Shown: one piece after another, positions 46,542 to 56,376 of the stretch
Numbering within the stretch: position 1 is the stretch's first letter
Layout of the letters: every line of letters begins with the position of its first letter
Source: a virus
Virus record (IMG/VR): IMGVR_UViG_3300044981_000083
Coordinates: 1 to 57,064 of that record
DNA length: 57,064 nucleotides
Reading direction: 5' to 3' (one strand)
Made by a program: the position numbers and the translations under genes
Notes under the pieces: model-generated
Told to the model about the DNA's origin: nothing
What the model saw: only the letters and a program-made list of their open reading frames with translations
Databases searched by the model: none

Positions 46542-47278
46542 ATGATCCGGCGGTTTATCCGTTCGTTACCTTGCCTCACCTTAAAACTCTCGATGCGTCG
46601 CCCCTGGTCGATGATCCCCGAAATTTCCTTTTGATGGCCGATGGCGGCGGTATCATTTTTCACTGTCTCGATGCCGGGGTTTATGAAGTCCATACCGCAT
46701 TCCTCAAACCTGACCGGGAAAAACTATCGCAGCAAGGTCCGCATATCCGCAATGCGTGCCTTGAAGCCTATCGTTTCATGTTCACGCATTCAGACTGCGT
46801 GGAGTTGCTGACTAAGATTCCGGCGCATAACAGGGCCGCGACAATCTTCGCTCCGCTAGTGGGTTGGACGAAAGAATATCAACGAGAAGCGGTATGGCCG
46901 ACGCCTGATGGAAATGTGGGACTTTCCTACTGGTCGCTGCGCTATGACGACTGGGTGAGGAAGACCCCCGACCTCATGAGCGCGGGGCGGTGGTTTCACG
47001 ACCGGCTCGAACAGGAATGCGAGCGCCTAGGCCATACTCTACCCCACCATGACGATGATGCTGCCCACGATCTTCATGTCGGTTCTGCAGTAGAAATGAT
47101 CTATGGCGGCCAGACGGAAAAGGCCGTGATCCTCTATAATCGATGGGCGCGATTTGCGGGGTATGGGCTGATCGCATTGCTGTGCAAGAATCCCCTGCTG
47201 ATCGATATTGGCGATGCGCTGATCGAAATCCTCCCGGAGACCTTCAAGGTGCTGAAATGCCGGTTGCCGCAGGCATAA
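46457..47278 (+). CDS. GNAT-like virion-module protein (P22 gp14-like)
   Basis: The 273-residue protein has FDAREFNRILNDPAVYPF, then GGGIIFHCLDAGVYEVHTAFLKPD and KIPAHNRAATIFAPLVGWTK. This is the N-acetyltransferase fold with the beta-bulge and P/N motif, as in the P22 gp14/DUF2824-type proteins. It may be inactive and structural. It overlaps the next gene by 22 bases. Confidence 0.7.
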   Translation: MVAAVNPATRTGWLVGRSFDAREFNRILNDPAVYPFVTLPHLKTLDASPLVDDPRNFLLMADGGGIIFHCLDAGVYEVHTAFLKPDREKLSQQGPHIRNACLEAYRFMFTHSDCVELLTKIPAHNRAATIFAPLVGWTKEYQREAVWPTPDGNVGLSYWSLRYDDWVRKTPDLMSAGRWFHDRLEQECERLGHTLPHHDDDAAHDLHVGSAVEMIYGGQTEKAVILYNRWARFAGYGLIALLCKNPLLIDIGDALIEILPETFKVLKCRLPQA

Positions 47279-47937
47279 GCGCCGCCGGATCGCTCGGCGG
47301 AAGCCTGATGAGCTATCTCGGCTCGCAAGGCGCCGCCGGTAAGATTTCCGGCATGGGCGGCCAAGCGATCTCCGCACTCGAATCGATGTTTAACACCGCG
47401 CAAGGCGCGCTCAATCCTTTCATTTCGGCCGGGCAGGGTGTCCTGCCCGCATTATCGAAACTTCTTACGCCCGGTCCCTCACAAACCTCGACCCTCCAAA
47501 ACCTTCCTGGTTTCCAGTTTCAATCGCAATATGGCACCATGGCAGCGACGAATGCGCTTGCTGCCCGTGGTCTCGGGGGTTCAAGTGGTCCGCTCGGAAC
47601 GGCAATCTCCAATTACAACCAGGGACTCGCCGGAACCTCATTCGGAAATCTTACCGGCATGCTGCAAAATTACGCCAACATGGGATCGGGTGCCGCAGGG
47701 TCGCTGGCCCAAGCCGCAGGACAAGCGGGCGGCAACCTTGCCTCGACGTTCACTAGTTTGGGAAACAGCCTAGCTCAGACGACCATGGGCGGGTTCAATG
47801 CGATCGGGAGTGGAATCAGCGGCGGGGCGAACTCGATCGCGAATTATCTCGCGCTCGGGCCCTTGATTCAGAAGCTCATGGGCGGCGGTGGGGGTGGCGG
47901 GGGCGCCTACCAGGTTGCGCCGGGGGCCGACCAATGA
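47257..47937 (+). CDS. DNA-ejection protein candidate (Gly/Ala-rich)
   Basis: The protein has 226 residues, is extremely rich in Gly, Ala and Ser, and has amphipathic and weakly hydrophobic helices. This is the composition of P22 gp7/gp20-type ejection proteins, which leave the head and insert into the cell envelope. It ends GGGGGGGGAYQVAPG. It is the first of four genes of the ejection module. Confidence 0.7.
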   Translation: MPVAAGISAAGSLGGSLMSYLGSQGAAGKISGMGGQAISALESMFNTAQGALNPFISAGQGVLPALSKLLTPGPSQTSTLQNLPGFQFQSQYGTMAATNALAARGLGGSSGPLGTAISNYNQGLAGTSFGNLTGMLQNYANMGSGAAGSLAQAAGQAGGNLASTFTSLGNSLAQTTMGGFNAIGSGISGGANSIANYLALGPLIQKLMGGGGGGGGAYQVAPGADQ

Positions 47938-48497
47938 ACAATTCGACGCTGCGCCGCTCTTTGATGCCGGCCCCTCCTGACCTCGCGGGGAGTGATGGGC
48001 CGTTGGCCTCCGCGATGCCCCAAGGCATGCCGCAAATGGCTCCTGGCGCCGCCCCCAATGCGCCGCCGCAAGAAGGTCCCCCGCAACAGCCGGCGCCCTC
48101 CCACGAACAGACTGTCGCAGCCCTGCGGCATTTCCAGGCGCTGCTTGCCGAAGGTAGGACGCTGTTGAAGAACCCCGACCTCGGCAAGTCCAATGTCAAG
48201 TCCGCGATACAGGATGGCGCCATCAAGCTCGTGGCCGACGGCATCATTTCCCCGGCCGATGCCGTGACCCAGCTCGCAACAGTGCCGGAACGCCCGATCG
48301 AACAGAAGAAATGGGTGGAGAACCTTTACGCGCAAGCGGTGACTGCACAATCCAATGTGCTGGACCATCATCGCATGGCGCATATCGGAACCGGAGACTA
48401 CGGGATTGAAAGCGCGCTGCATCAAAGCAATCCCGATGCCCATAAGCAGACGATGCAAGGGATGATGGAAGCGCATTACGGGGGCGGACGTGGCTGA
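47934..48497 (+). CDS. Ejection-module protein
   Basis: The 187-residue protein has a Pro/Gly-rich first third and a helical remainder (EQTVAALRHFQALLAEGRTL). Position between ejection-like genes and the ATGA overlaps suggest an internal virion protein. No clear family. Confidence 0.65.
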   Translation: MNNSTLRRSLMPAPPDLAGSDGPLASAMPQGMPQMAPGAAPNAPPQEGPPQQPAPSHEQTVAALRHFQALLAEGRTLLKNPDLGKSNVKSAIQDGAIKLVADGIISPADAVTQLATVPERPIEQKKWVENLYAQAVTAQSNVLDHHRMAHIGTGDYGIESALHQSNPDAHKQTMQGMMEAHYGGGRG

Positions 48498-49809
48498 CCT
48501 CTCTTCGCTTCTCCCCCAGCCTCCGCAGCCGACGCAAGGCTTGCTCTCTGATCCGAGCAAGCTTCTGAGCGTATTGGGGCAATTCAACCAGTTGATGCAG
48601 TTCTCGGGCAAGGTGAATGCTGCGCGGGCATTTCAAAGCGCTCTCAAACCCGACGGTACGATCGACAGCGAGAAGCTTGCTGCGGGAATGAAAAGCCCCG
48701 GCGTTTCCATGGGCGGCCCGGAAGCTATCGCGTCGATGCTGGATTTGCACAATCGATCTATTGCAAATGATACTGCGGCGTTTGAGCAATGGGCGAAGCA
48801 GAGCGACTATGCACGGGCAAATTTCACGGCGCGGGCCAACCAGACGACGCCGATCACTTCCGAACAGATTTTTCATGATGCTGTGTCGCTCACGCGCAAT
48901 GCCGATCCGCGCGTCATGCCATCCTCGATCGTCGCGGGAATGACGAACTCCATTCTGAGCGATCCATCGGGCGTCGATCAAGCCTACCGCAACATGGCGA
49001 ATCGCGTATTGGGTGCCGGCGCGTTTGCTCCGGTGCCTGGACCTCCGGGGGTTGGGGGCGCGCCAACCGCGCCGCCGCTTGGGGCCACGGTGCGCGGCGG
49101 TGTCAATGCGCCCCCTGTCGGCCCGCAAAGCCGTGGTTTCAGTCCAATGGTTGTCGGCCAGCCGCCTGGCGAACAGGGCGTGCAGGAAGCTGGCGCCGCA
49201 CGTGCTTCCGACCTCCAGGCCACTGCGAGCACGACGGCGCAATATCATTCGGACTTGGAAAATCTGAAACAGGATTCGCGGATTCTCGAAAACCTGCAAG
49301 GTCCGACCGTCGAGGTTGAAAAAAAACTCAATGCGCTTTCGAGCCGGCTAGGCGGTTTTGGCGTGACGATGACGCCCGACCAGATGCGAGCGGCCGATAG
49401 CTTCGACAAGATCGTCAATCAAATCTCGCTCAACCAATCGAAACTATTTCACGGATCGGATGCGAGCTTGCATACCGTCGTCGGGGCGACCCCTTCCTTG
49501 AGCATGTCGCGGTTTGGCCGCGAAGGCGTGATCGATATGCTCCAGGGCAACCAGGATGCGGTCGATCTCTTACGCAAGCAGTGGCTGGATGCGAGAGCTA
49601 AGGGAGCGCCGGCGAATTCGTACGACACCTTCGTCAACGAATGGTCGAAGAAACTCGATCCGAGAGTATTCCAGTTCAATCGGTTGAACCGGGAAAACCA
49701 ACAGAAGTTTCTTGGTCAAATCGACCCGGAAGATTTCGAGGCATTCAAACAGAAGTATAATGTCGCGATGGAAAACGGCTGGGTGAAGAAGCCAAAACCG
49801 GCGCAATGA
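48490..49809 (+). CDS. Internal virion/ejection protein
   Basis: This 439-residue protein starts with GTG. It is helical overall with a disordered Pro/Gly-rich hinge (about 175-215), followed by a long C-terminal helical part (ASDLQATASTTAQYHSDLEN). It resembles in architecture the large ejection proteins of P22-like phages. No enzymatic motif is visible. Confidence 0.7.
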   Translation: MADLSSLLPQPPQPTQGLLSDPSKLLSVLGQFNQLMQFSGKVNAARAFQSALKPDGTIDSEKLAAGMKSPGVSMGGPEAIASMLDLHNRSIANDTAAFEQWAKQSDYARANFTARANQTTPITSEQIFHDAVSLTRNADPRVMPSSIVAGMTNSILSDPSGVDQAYRNMANRVLGAGAFAPVPGPPGVGGAPTAPPLGATVRGGVNAPPVGPQSRGFSPMVVGQPPGEQGVQEAGAARASDLQATASTTAQYHSDLENLKQDSRILENLQGPTVEVEKKLNALSSRLGGFGVTMTPDQMRAADSFDKIVNQISLNQSKLFHGSDASLHTVVGATPSLSMSRFGREGVIDMLQGNQDAVDLLRKQWLDARAKGAPANSYDTFVNEWSKKLDPRVFQFNRLNRENQQKFLGQIDPEDFEAFKQKYNVAMENGWVKKPKPAQ

Positions 49810-49810
49810 C

Positions 49811-50482
49811 ATGGCCGATACGCAGCAACAGCGAAAAGCCGGCCGAACCGTCTACATCATCCGCCATGGCCAAACCATGCTCAACGTGGATGACAAGATC
49901 AGGTCATGGCTCGATATTCCCCTGACCGATGACGGATTCGAGGAAGCGAAGAAACTGGGATGGGAATTGCGCAATGCGAATATAAAATTGACGGGGCTGT
50001 TTTCGTCCGACCTCTTGCGCTCGCTGCAAACCACGCTGGAAATTTCAGGCATAGCCGGGTTTCCGATCCTGGGCGCGACGCATGCCTTGCGACCGTGGAA
50101 TGTCGGGACCTATGCGGGAAAGAATGGTCCGACTGTCCATAAGAAGATGATGGAGTATGCCGAGAACTCGCCGGACAAGGTTCTAGGCGGCGGGGAGTCC
50201 TTCAATATCTTCAAGTATCGGGTGTTGTGCGGGATCATAGGGTTACTCAATTCCACTCCTGGTATATTAGGCTTGGTCTCGCATTCCAGGGGCGAGCGTA
50301 TTCTTCATGCCTGGGTAGCGGCGGGATGCCCGGAAAACCTCGACGTTGACCTCGACGTGTTCGGAGAGCGCGGGGAAGAGACTGCGAGCGCGCAGAAGCT
50401 GGAAGTGAATTGCGCCCTGATCGAACAGAATGATGACGAAGGCCATCCCGAAGACGCTTTAAGCGCCAGACCAAATGCCTGA
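49811..50482 (+). CDS. Histidine phosphatase (phosphoglycerate-mutase-like)
   Basis: The 223-residue protein has the RHG signature IIRHGQTMLN (residues 16-25, catalytic His 19), then LTDDGFEEAKKLG, SSDLLRSLQT and a second His in LVSHSRGERI. It belongs to the histidine phosphatase superfamily. The substrate is unknown; family members act on sugar phosphates, nucleotides or proteins. It is a metabolic-type enzyme placed in the ejection module, so it may be packaged or act on host surface or nucleotide pools. Inference only. Confidence 0.88.
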   Translation: MADTQQQRKAGRTVYIIRHGQTMLNVDDKIRSWLDIPLTDDGFEEAKKLGWELRNANIKLTGLFSSDLLRSLQTTLEISGIAGFPILGATHALRPWNVGTYAGKNGPTVHKKMMEYAENSPDKVLGGGESFNIFKYRVLCGIIGLLNSTPGILGLVSHSRGERILHAWVAAGCPENLDVDLDVFGERGEETASAQKLEVNCALIEQNDDEGHPEDALSARPNA

Positions 50483-53039
50483 CCTTTCCCCCCAGGACCG
50501 CGACCTTATCACCCGCACCGTCATCGGCGAGGCTGACGACCAGTCGTCCGAGGGACAGGCGGCGGTCGCGCATGTGATCCTCAACCGCTTGAACTCAGGC
50601 CAATATGGCAAGGGCGCGAGCGACGTGATTCTGCAACGCCACGCCTTCGAGCCGTGGTCCACAAGGGCGCGCGAACTTTCCACCATCGATCCGCGCTCTG
50701 ATCATTATCAGAAGGTGGCGCAGAACATCGCCCCTGTCCTAGCTGGCGACCATGAGGACAATACCGGAGGCGCGACGCATTTCCTCAGTCCGAAGATCAT
50801 GGCCTCCCGTGGCAAGCCGCTTCCGTATTGGGCTCGCGGAGCCGGAACGACCATTGGCGATCATCGTTTCTTCGCGCCCGACAACCCGAGCTATGGTGGT
50901 TCAGCTCTCGACGCGATTCACGCCGCGATCGGCGGTGCGTCCGTCCTTCCTGGATCGGCCTTGGCGTTTGACGAGCCTGCCAAGCCCAAAGGAAAGGCCG
51001 CCGGCGATCCATTCAAGGATGCGGGGTTTGATATCCCGACTGCAAACAGCGCATCCACACAAGCCGGCAGCGCCGTCTCAGGCGATCCGTTCAAAGATGC
51101 GGGATTTACGTTGCCGGGGGAGAAAATCGCGGCTCCCTCAACGCCTGCATCCGACAGGCCTCCAGGTGCTTCCGGATATGTGGAAATGCCCGGAAGCGGC
51201 ACCCGGCACTATATCGATGCGGCGGGGAAGTTTATCGAAGTGCCCAATTATCAGGCGCCTTCCGCGCTGTCGCAAGTCGGCCAATTCGCTTCCGAGCTTC
51301 CCGGCCGATACAGCGAAGCAGTGAAGGAAAGCGCGGCGTCGTCCGCGGCGCTAGGCCAAAGCGGGCTTGAAGATTTGCGCAAAGGACTTTACGGCTCGGC
51401 GTCCTGGAAAACGCCACTTGGCGCGCTTGGCTTTCTCACATCGCCACTCTCCGGAGCGATCAATATTGCAGGCCAGGAAATCGACAAGGCGACCGGCGTT
51501 CCAGGCACCGGAGAGAAGGCAGCGCTGGTCTTGCCGATTCCGAAGGCCGGGGCCATCGCCAATGCGGTGCGCCCTTCCGCGAGCGCGCTCAGCCAACTTG
51601 TTGCGGATATCGGCCGCGAAAATCTTCCCGGTGTGCTGAAACGGCTCGAATCGAATCCGACGCTTGCTTTGATGGACGTTGCGCCCGGAGTGCAGACACG
51701 GGCAATGGGCATCGCTACAGGCGAGCCGTCGCGCGGGCAGACGCAACTATTCGAGACCGCGGCGCAGCGGGTCGCCGATCGGCGCAACCAGACCCGCAGC
51801 GCCTTCGGGGAAACGATCGGCGAACCTCCGAACACGGTTGAACTCCTCGACAAGATGAAAGCCGATGCGCGCAAGGTCGGAACAGAGCAAATCGAGCCGG
51901 CCTTGGCGGGAGCAAAGCCAGTCGATGTCACGGGCGTGGTCAAGGCGATCGATGACGAAATCGGCGAGAACGCCTTGCGGAATTTACGCAAGAACAAGGC
52001 GCCCGCGCTCGCTCTAACGCCGATCCAACAGCGGCTTTTGGAGTTGCGCCAGCAACTCACCTATCGCGACAAGAGCGCCAATGCGTTTCCGAAAAAGGAT
52101 CAGTATTTCCTCGATGCGACCGGCGAGCCCAATGCCGGCGCTGCGGATGCGGGTGCGCATGGCGTGCAATCGCGCTTGAGGTATCAAGCGGAAACCTTGC
52201 TGAATTCGAGCGGTTCGGATCGGTTGCAGGGCGGGACCTTGATGAATATCCGCGGCAAGCTTGTTGATGCGATCGATGAAGCCGCGAATGGAAAATATCG
52301 TCCCGCCCTCGCCGCCTATCGCGATGAGATGCACATTCAAGAAGCCTTTGACAAAGGCATGAGCGTGACAAGCGGAGCGCGCACCGGAGACATGGGCCTC
52401 GAAAACCGTCCGGAAGCCTGGGAAAAATGGGCCAAGGGCGCGACCGACAAGGAAATGGAAGCCGCAAGACTCGGCGCCCGGACTGTAATCGACAACACCA
52501 TTGGCACCATCCGCCAGGCCGGACGGGCGGGAACCGATATTCCCGATGCACCGTTTACCAGAGCCAAGCTCGAACTCCTGTTCGGAAAACAGGAAACCGA
52601 CCGCCTGACAAGTCTTCTGGCCGATGAAAAGGCCAAGGCGCAAACCAATGCGCTTTTGACGGCGAATTCGAAGACGGCGCGGTCACAAGCGGCGCAACGC
52701 GAGACGACACCGCGCGAAGTCAAGCCGATCGGCGAAAACGTCAAGAGCTTCTTGCCTTCGGCCCTTGCCGAGATGGTAATGACGCCGGCTTTGGGGATTC
52801 CCGGCTTGGGTGCTGCCGGCGTCTTTGCTGTCGGGGGAGCTCGCAAAGCCGGACAAGCCGTGATGCGCGCCCGTGACGTAGCGCGCAACACCGCCTATGC
52901 GCATCTAGCCTCGACGGCCGCGCCGGAAGAACGCAATGCGCTGTTGTCCGTGCTGCGGGCGCACGTTCAACCTCCTGGAAAGCGCAATAAAGTCGGCAAT
53001 GCGCTTTCGACGTTGGGCAGATTGCCACTCCCGCAATAG
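50475..53039 (+). CDS. Large ejection protein with SleB-type wall hydrolase domain
   Basis: Residues 1-125 of this 854-residue protein form a SleB/Hydrolase_2 domain (TVIGEADDQSSEGQAAVAHV, ILNR, then FLSPKIMASRGKPLPYWA) with the conserved Glu in GEA. Two GDPFKDAGF repeats follow near residues 176 and 207. The rest is helical and Ala/Gly-rich with a C-terminal hydrophobic piece. It should cut peptidoglycan during DNA entry, like virion-associated transglycosylases. It overlaps the phosphatase by eight bases. Confidence 0.8.
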   Translation: MPDLSPQDRDLITRTVIGEADDQSSEGQAAVAHVILNRLNSGQYGKGASDVILQRHAFEPWSTRARELSTIDPRSDHYQKVAQNIAPVLAGDHEDNTGGATHFLSPKIMASRGKPLPYWARGAGTTIGDHRFFAPDNPSYGGSALDAIHAAIGGASVLPGSALAFDEPAKPKGKAAGDPFKDAGFDIPTANSASTQAGSAVSGDPFKDAGFTLPGEKIAAPSTPASDRPPGASGYVEMPGSGTRHYIDAAGKFIEVPNYQAPSALSQVGQFASELPGRYSEAVKESAASSAALGQSGLEDLRKGLYGSASWKTPLGALGFLTSPLSGAINIAGQEIDKATGVPGTGEKAALVLPIPKAGAIANAVRPSASALSQLVADIGRENLPGVLKRLESNPTLALMDVAPGVQTRAMGIATGEPSRGQTQLFETAAQRVADRRNQTRSAFGETIGEPPNTVELLDKMKADARKVGTEQIEPALAGAKPVDVTGVVKAIDDEIGENALRNLRKNKAPALALTPIQQRLLELRQQLTYRDKSANAFPKKDQYFLDATGEPNAGAADAGAHGVQSRLRYQAETLLNSSGSDRLQGGTLMNIRGKLVDAIDEAANGKYRPALAAYRDEMHIQEAFDKGMSVTSGARTGDMGLENRPEAWEKWAKGATDKEMEAARLGARTVIDNTIGTIRQAGRAGTDIPDAPFTRAKLELLFGKQETDRLTSLLADEKAKAQTNALLTANSKTARSQAAQRETTPREVKPIGENVKSFLPSALAEMVMTPALGIPGLGAAGVFAVGGARKAGQAVMRARDVARNTAYAHLASTAAPEERNALLSVLRAHVQPPGKRNKVGNALSTLGRLPLPQ

Positions 53040-53126
53040 GAACCAATACCAGCGCACCATGAAAATGAATTGCGCCCATAACCAAAGCAACGGAATGAAG
53101 CCGATCGGCACAAGCCGAAATCGCAT
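52905..53126 (-). CDS. Possible antisense membrane peptide
   Basis: A 73-codon minus-strand frame has GGGGAAGG just before its ATG and one strong Trp-rich membrane span (IPLLWLWAQFIFMVRWYWFLL). It overlaps the 3' end of the ejection gene and the gap behind it. Nothing else in the late block is on this strand, so it may be chance. Confidence 0.25.
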   Translation of the reverse strand: MRFRLVPIGFIPLLWLWAQFIFMVRWYWFLLREWQSAQRRKRIADFIALSRRLNVRPQHGQQRIAFFRRGRRG

Positions 53127-53141
53127 GGAACCTTCCCCGCA

Positions 53142-54848
53142 ATGAAGCGCATCCAAGTCTTCCTCATCCTAGCATTTTGCGCCTTGGCCTCGCAAGCCTT
53201 GGGGCAGGCCGCCCAGTTGATTCCGGGCGAACAGTGCTTCCAGGCCACCACCGGAATCAACGGCATGGTGGGCCTCCTGGGAACGATTACGGGGGGCACT
53301 GGGGGCACCACCGGGACCTATGGGGGCGTCCCCCTCACGGGTGGGTCCGGATCGGGCGCTACAGCGAATATCACGGTCTCCGGGGGAACCGTGACGGGGG
53401 TGGCGATTCTCAACCCAGGGACACAGTATGTTGTCGCGGACGTGCTTTCCGCGGCTTCAGCCAACATCGGCAACGTGACCGGCTTCTCGGTTTCCGTGTC
53501 CTCCGTTGCAATCAATTCGAGCCTCGCAGGCGGTACGGTATCCTACTACATTCCGTCCACTAACACCTTTAAGCAGACGTGGCAGAATGCGCTTCAGACG
53601 GTCCTGAACACGAACCCCGTCAACCTCGATTCCAACGGCTGTGCGATCGTCTATGGCACCGGGACCTATCGCCAGATTCTCAAGGACTCGCTTGGAAATA
53701 CGGTCTGGGATCAACTCACGACCGCGATTTCCACAGGAAATCCTCCATATTGGGCGAATCTCGCTGGGGGAACTGCGAATGCGATCACGGTCACGGATAC
53801 CGGCTTTGCGGCCCAGGATGGGGCGCAGATAAATTTCATTGCGTTGCTGACGAATACCGGAGCGGCAACCCTCAATCCATCAGGCTACGGGAATATCCCC
53901 ATCGTCAAGGATACCACGGCGGGACCCGTGGCTCTGACCGGGGGCGAGATCGTCGCCCGCAATCTCATCCAGCTGCAGTACTCGGCGACCAACAATAATT
54001 TCACCCTCCTGAATCCCCCGATTCAGTCCGCAGCGGGGGCAACGCCGGCTCCGCTGTGCGGGGCGCAGATGCTGGTCTTGACCAATGGGACAGTTCCAGC
54101 GGCCGATATCAACGTCACCGCTGCCACGCTGGTCATGGTCTCCTCGACCGGGCTCGTCATCAATCGCTCCAACGTCTCTCTTGTCCTCAATATCGCGACG
54201 GGCTCTGCGAGCTCGATCGCCAATGGCATGGATGGGGAGGCGCCGGGGACCAATGCCTGGATCGATGTCTTCGGGATAGATAATGGAGCCGCCCCCGCGA
54301 CCCTTGGATCGTTGGCGGCCGGCAACGGCCTATCGCCGCAACTCCCGACCGGCTACACCTATATCTGCTATCTCGGGGCGGCGAGAGTCGACGGTTCCGG
54401 AAATCTCCTGACCTGGACGCAACGGGGCCGGGAATCGCAATATCTCGTCGGTTCGGCCAATGTTCCCATTGCTCCCAATATTGCAAATGGAGTCGCGGGC
54501 ACTTGGAGTGTAACGAGTCCTGCGCTCGCGTCTGTGGCGGTGGCAGCGTTTGTGCCCCCGACGGCAACCCAGATTAAGGTCTTGGCCGCGGTGCGCTGGA
54601 AGGGAGCTGCGGGCGATGGCAGCGGGTTATTGGTGGCTCCTAACGTAAACTGGGGCGGCACCAACAACGGTCCGCAAGGGTCGGCGGGGCAAATCTGGCC
54701 GATCTCATTCGACGACAGCATATACAACAATCTCAACATCTCGGCGTGGCTGCTGCTTGAGGCTACGCAAACCATCGGCTGGGCTTCGAACAGGGCGAGT
54801 GGGGCGATCTCGGCACTCGGATGGACGGATGCGGTCAATGCGAATTAA
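53142..54848 (+). CDS. Exported tail spike/fibre-like protein
   Basis: The 568-residue protein starts with a signal peptide (VFLILAFCALASQALGQA). Residues 140-200 contain NPVNLDSNGCAIVYGTGTYR, then LKDSLGNTVWDQ, the head-binding type domain found at the start of many tail spikes. Long Gly/Thr-rich beta regions follow. Very GC- and GGG-rich at 53288-53345. A 28-codon frame (53059-53145) overlaps the start and may couple translation. Confidence 0.75.
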   Translation: MKRIQVFLILAFCALASQALGQAAQLIPGEQCFQATTGINGMVGLLGTITGGTGGTTGTYGGVPLTGGSGSGATANITVSGGTVTGVAILNPGTQYVVADVLSAASANIGNVTGFSVSVSSVAINSSLAGGTVSYYIPSTNTFKQTWQNALQTVLNTNPVNLDSNGCAIVYGTGTYRQILKDSLGNTVWDQLTTAISTGNPPYWANLAGGTANAITVTDTGFAAQDGAQINFIALLTNTGAATLNPSGYGNIPIVKDTTAGPVALTGGEIVARNLIQLQYSATNNNFTLLNPPIQSAAGATPAPLCGAQMLVLTNGTVPAADINVTAATLVMVSSTGLVINRSNVSLVLNIATGSASSIANGMDGEAPGTNAWIDVFGIDNGAAPATLGSLAAGNGLSPQLPTGYTYICYLGAARVDGSGNLLTWTQRGRESQYLVGSANVPIAPNIANGVAGTWSVTSPALASVAVAAFVPPTATQIKVLAAVRWKGAAGDGSGLLVAPNVNWGGTNNGPQGSAGQIWPISFDDSIYNNLNISAWLLLEATQTIGWASNRASGAISALGWTDAVNAN

Positions 54849-56376
54849 AACGATCATCGCCGCGCTTGCGGTTACGCTCGCGCTTTCGGCGCCGGTCTGC
54901 GCGCAAACCGGCTCGTCGAAAACCGTCACTGCGCTTAACAACGAGGTCAATTCGCTCTTTCCCGATCAAAACACCGGAGCGATTACACCCTTCGATGCGC
55001 GGCAGACGTTTCTCGATATTATCGCGTCTTCGGCCAATCTCAACGGTACGGTCTTTCTCGGCAATACGGCTTTCATCAATACCTATCTGCCCGGCTTCCT
55101 CGATCCCGGCGTGGCCAACATCACCGCAGCGGCGCCGCAAGCCAACATCTCGATGCTGCTGGCGGCGCAGTCATCGCAAAAGACGCTGGCGGATGGCTAT
55201 CTTGGTCAGATTCCACTTACGATTCTCAACGTAGTCGATACCACCGTCGCGACATACGGGGGCATCTTCGGCGCCTACGTCCAAAACACCCTGCTCGCCA
55301 CTTCTGATCCGGTTGTGGTCGGTGGTGGCAGGACCTACGGTGCCATCCTGGCTGAGTTCTCGACCAGCAATTTATGGGCCGTGGTCGGGTCCGATCCTTA
55401 TACCATCAATGCCAACGGCAGCGTCCACGGCCTCCGGGTCGATTGCGGCCTAGGTCCTAGTGGCCCCAACAACTGCGGAGGTTATGCTTTCGAGGTCGTC
55501 AATAACGGTGCCCAATTCGGTGGCGGCCTCTTGTGCGGGTCGAATGCGCTCATCGTGACGGCTGGTGTTTCCTATTGCATAGCGGCCGTCAACGATCAGT
55601 TTCTCGCATGGTTTTATGGCGCCGGAAATGTCGGGTTTTCGATTACGTCGGAAGTCACGGCATCGGCCGACGCGCAGGTCCTCAAGGCCGTTAACACCGG
55701 GCTGAATTATTATTTCGACGGGTCGCTGTCCGTCAGCTTGCAAAGCAGCGGCGTCATCAACCTTGCATCTGGCGGTAATGTTCAGATCGCTTCGAATTTT
55801 ATCCTCGGCATGAGCGAAATCTGCACTTATGGCAGCATCAGCGGCAGCGTGTGCCAGGCGGTGGGAGCCACGGTCGGCGGCAACTATGTTCTGCGCTGGC
55901 CGGGCGGCTCGACGGATTTCACCGGCACGGGCGGCACGTCGCAGGTTGTCAAGCAGACGACGAGCGGAGGCGCCTTCACGGTGGCGCAGCTTGCCTGCGC
56001 CGACCTCTCGAATGCTGCGGCGTCGTGTGCGACCGATGCCACCAATGCGGCGAACATCGGGTCGGGCACGCTGCCGAGCGGCCGACTGTCCGGTGCCTAT
56101 ACGGGAATCACGGAGCTTGCCGCCGCGGTCGGCATCGGCACCGCAGCGACGGCCGCCACGGGGCTGACCATCAACGGTCCCGGCACTGACGGCACTACCT
56201 TTCCCTTCATCCTGCGCAATTCCGGTAGCGTCAATTTGTTTTATGTCGATGACGCCGGCGATATATTCACAACAGGTGCGAAGCAGGGCGTGACCACGGT
56301 TTGCACCGAAACAGTGGGAAACACGCTGACCTTCACCAATGGACTTCTGACCACAAAAGGCGCAAACTGCACATGA
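54838..56376 (+). CDS. Exported fibre-like protein
   Basis: The signal peptide of this 512-residue protein, residues 1-22 (IIAALAVTLALSAPVCA), is followed by SKTVTALNNEVNSLFPDQNTG, a fibre N-terminal pattern also seen in the Ala/Gly-rich adhesins of Hyphomicrobiales prophages. The central and C-terminal parts are Ala/Gly/Thr-rich. It overlaps the previous spike gene by 11 bases and the next gene by four. Confidence 0.7.
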   Translation: MRIKTIIAALAVTLALSAPVCAQTGSSKTVTALNNEVNSLFPDQNTGAITPFDARQTFLDIIASSANLNGTVFLGNTAFINTYLPGFLDPGVANITAAAPQANISMLLAAQSSQKTLADGYLGQIPLTILNVVDTTVATYGGIFGAYVQNTLLATSDPVVVGGGRTYGAILAEFSTSNLWAVVGSDPYTINANGSVHGLRVDCGLGPSGPNNCGGYAFEVVNNGAQFGGGLLCGSNALIVTAGVSYCIAAVNDQFLAWFYGAGNVGFSITSEVTASADAQVLKAVNTGLNYYFDGSLSVSLQSSGVINLASGGNVQIASNFILGMSEICTYGSISGSVCQAVGATVGGNYVLRWPGGSTDFTGTGGTSQVVKQTTSGGAFTVAQLACADLSNAAASCATDATNAANIGSGTLPSGRLSGAYTGITELAAAVGIGTAATAATGLTINGPGTDGTTFPFILRNSGSVNLFYVDDAGDIFTTGAKQGVTTVCTETVGNTLTFTNGLLTTKGANCT

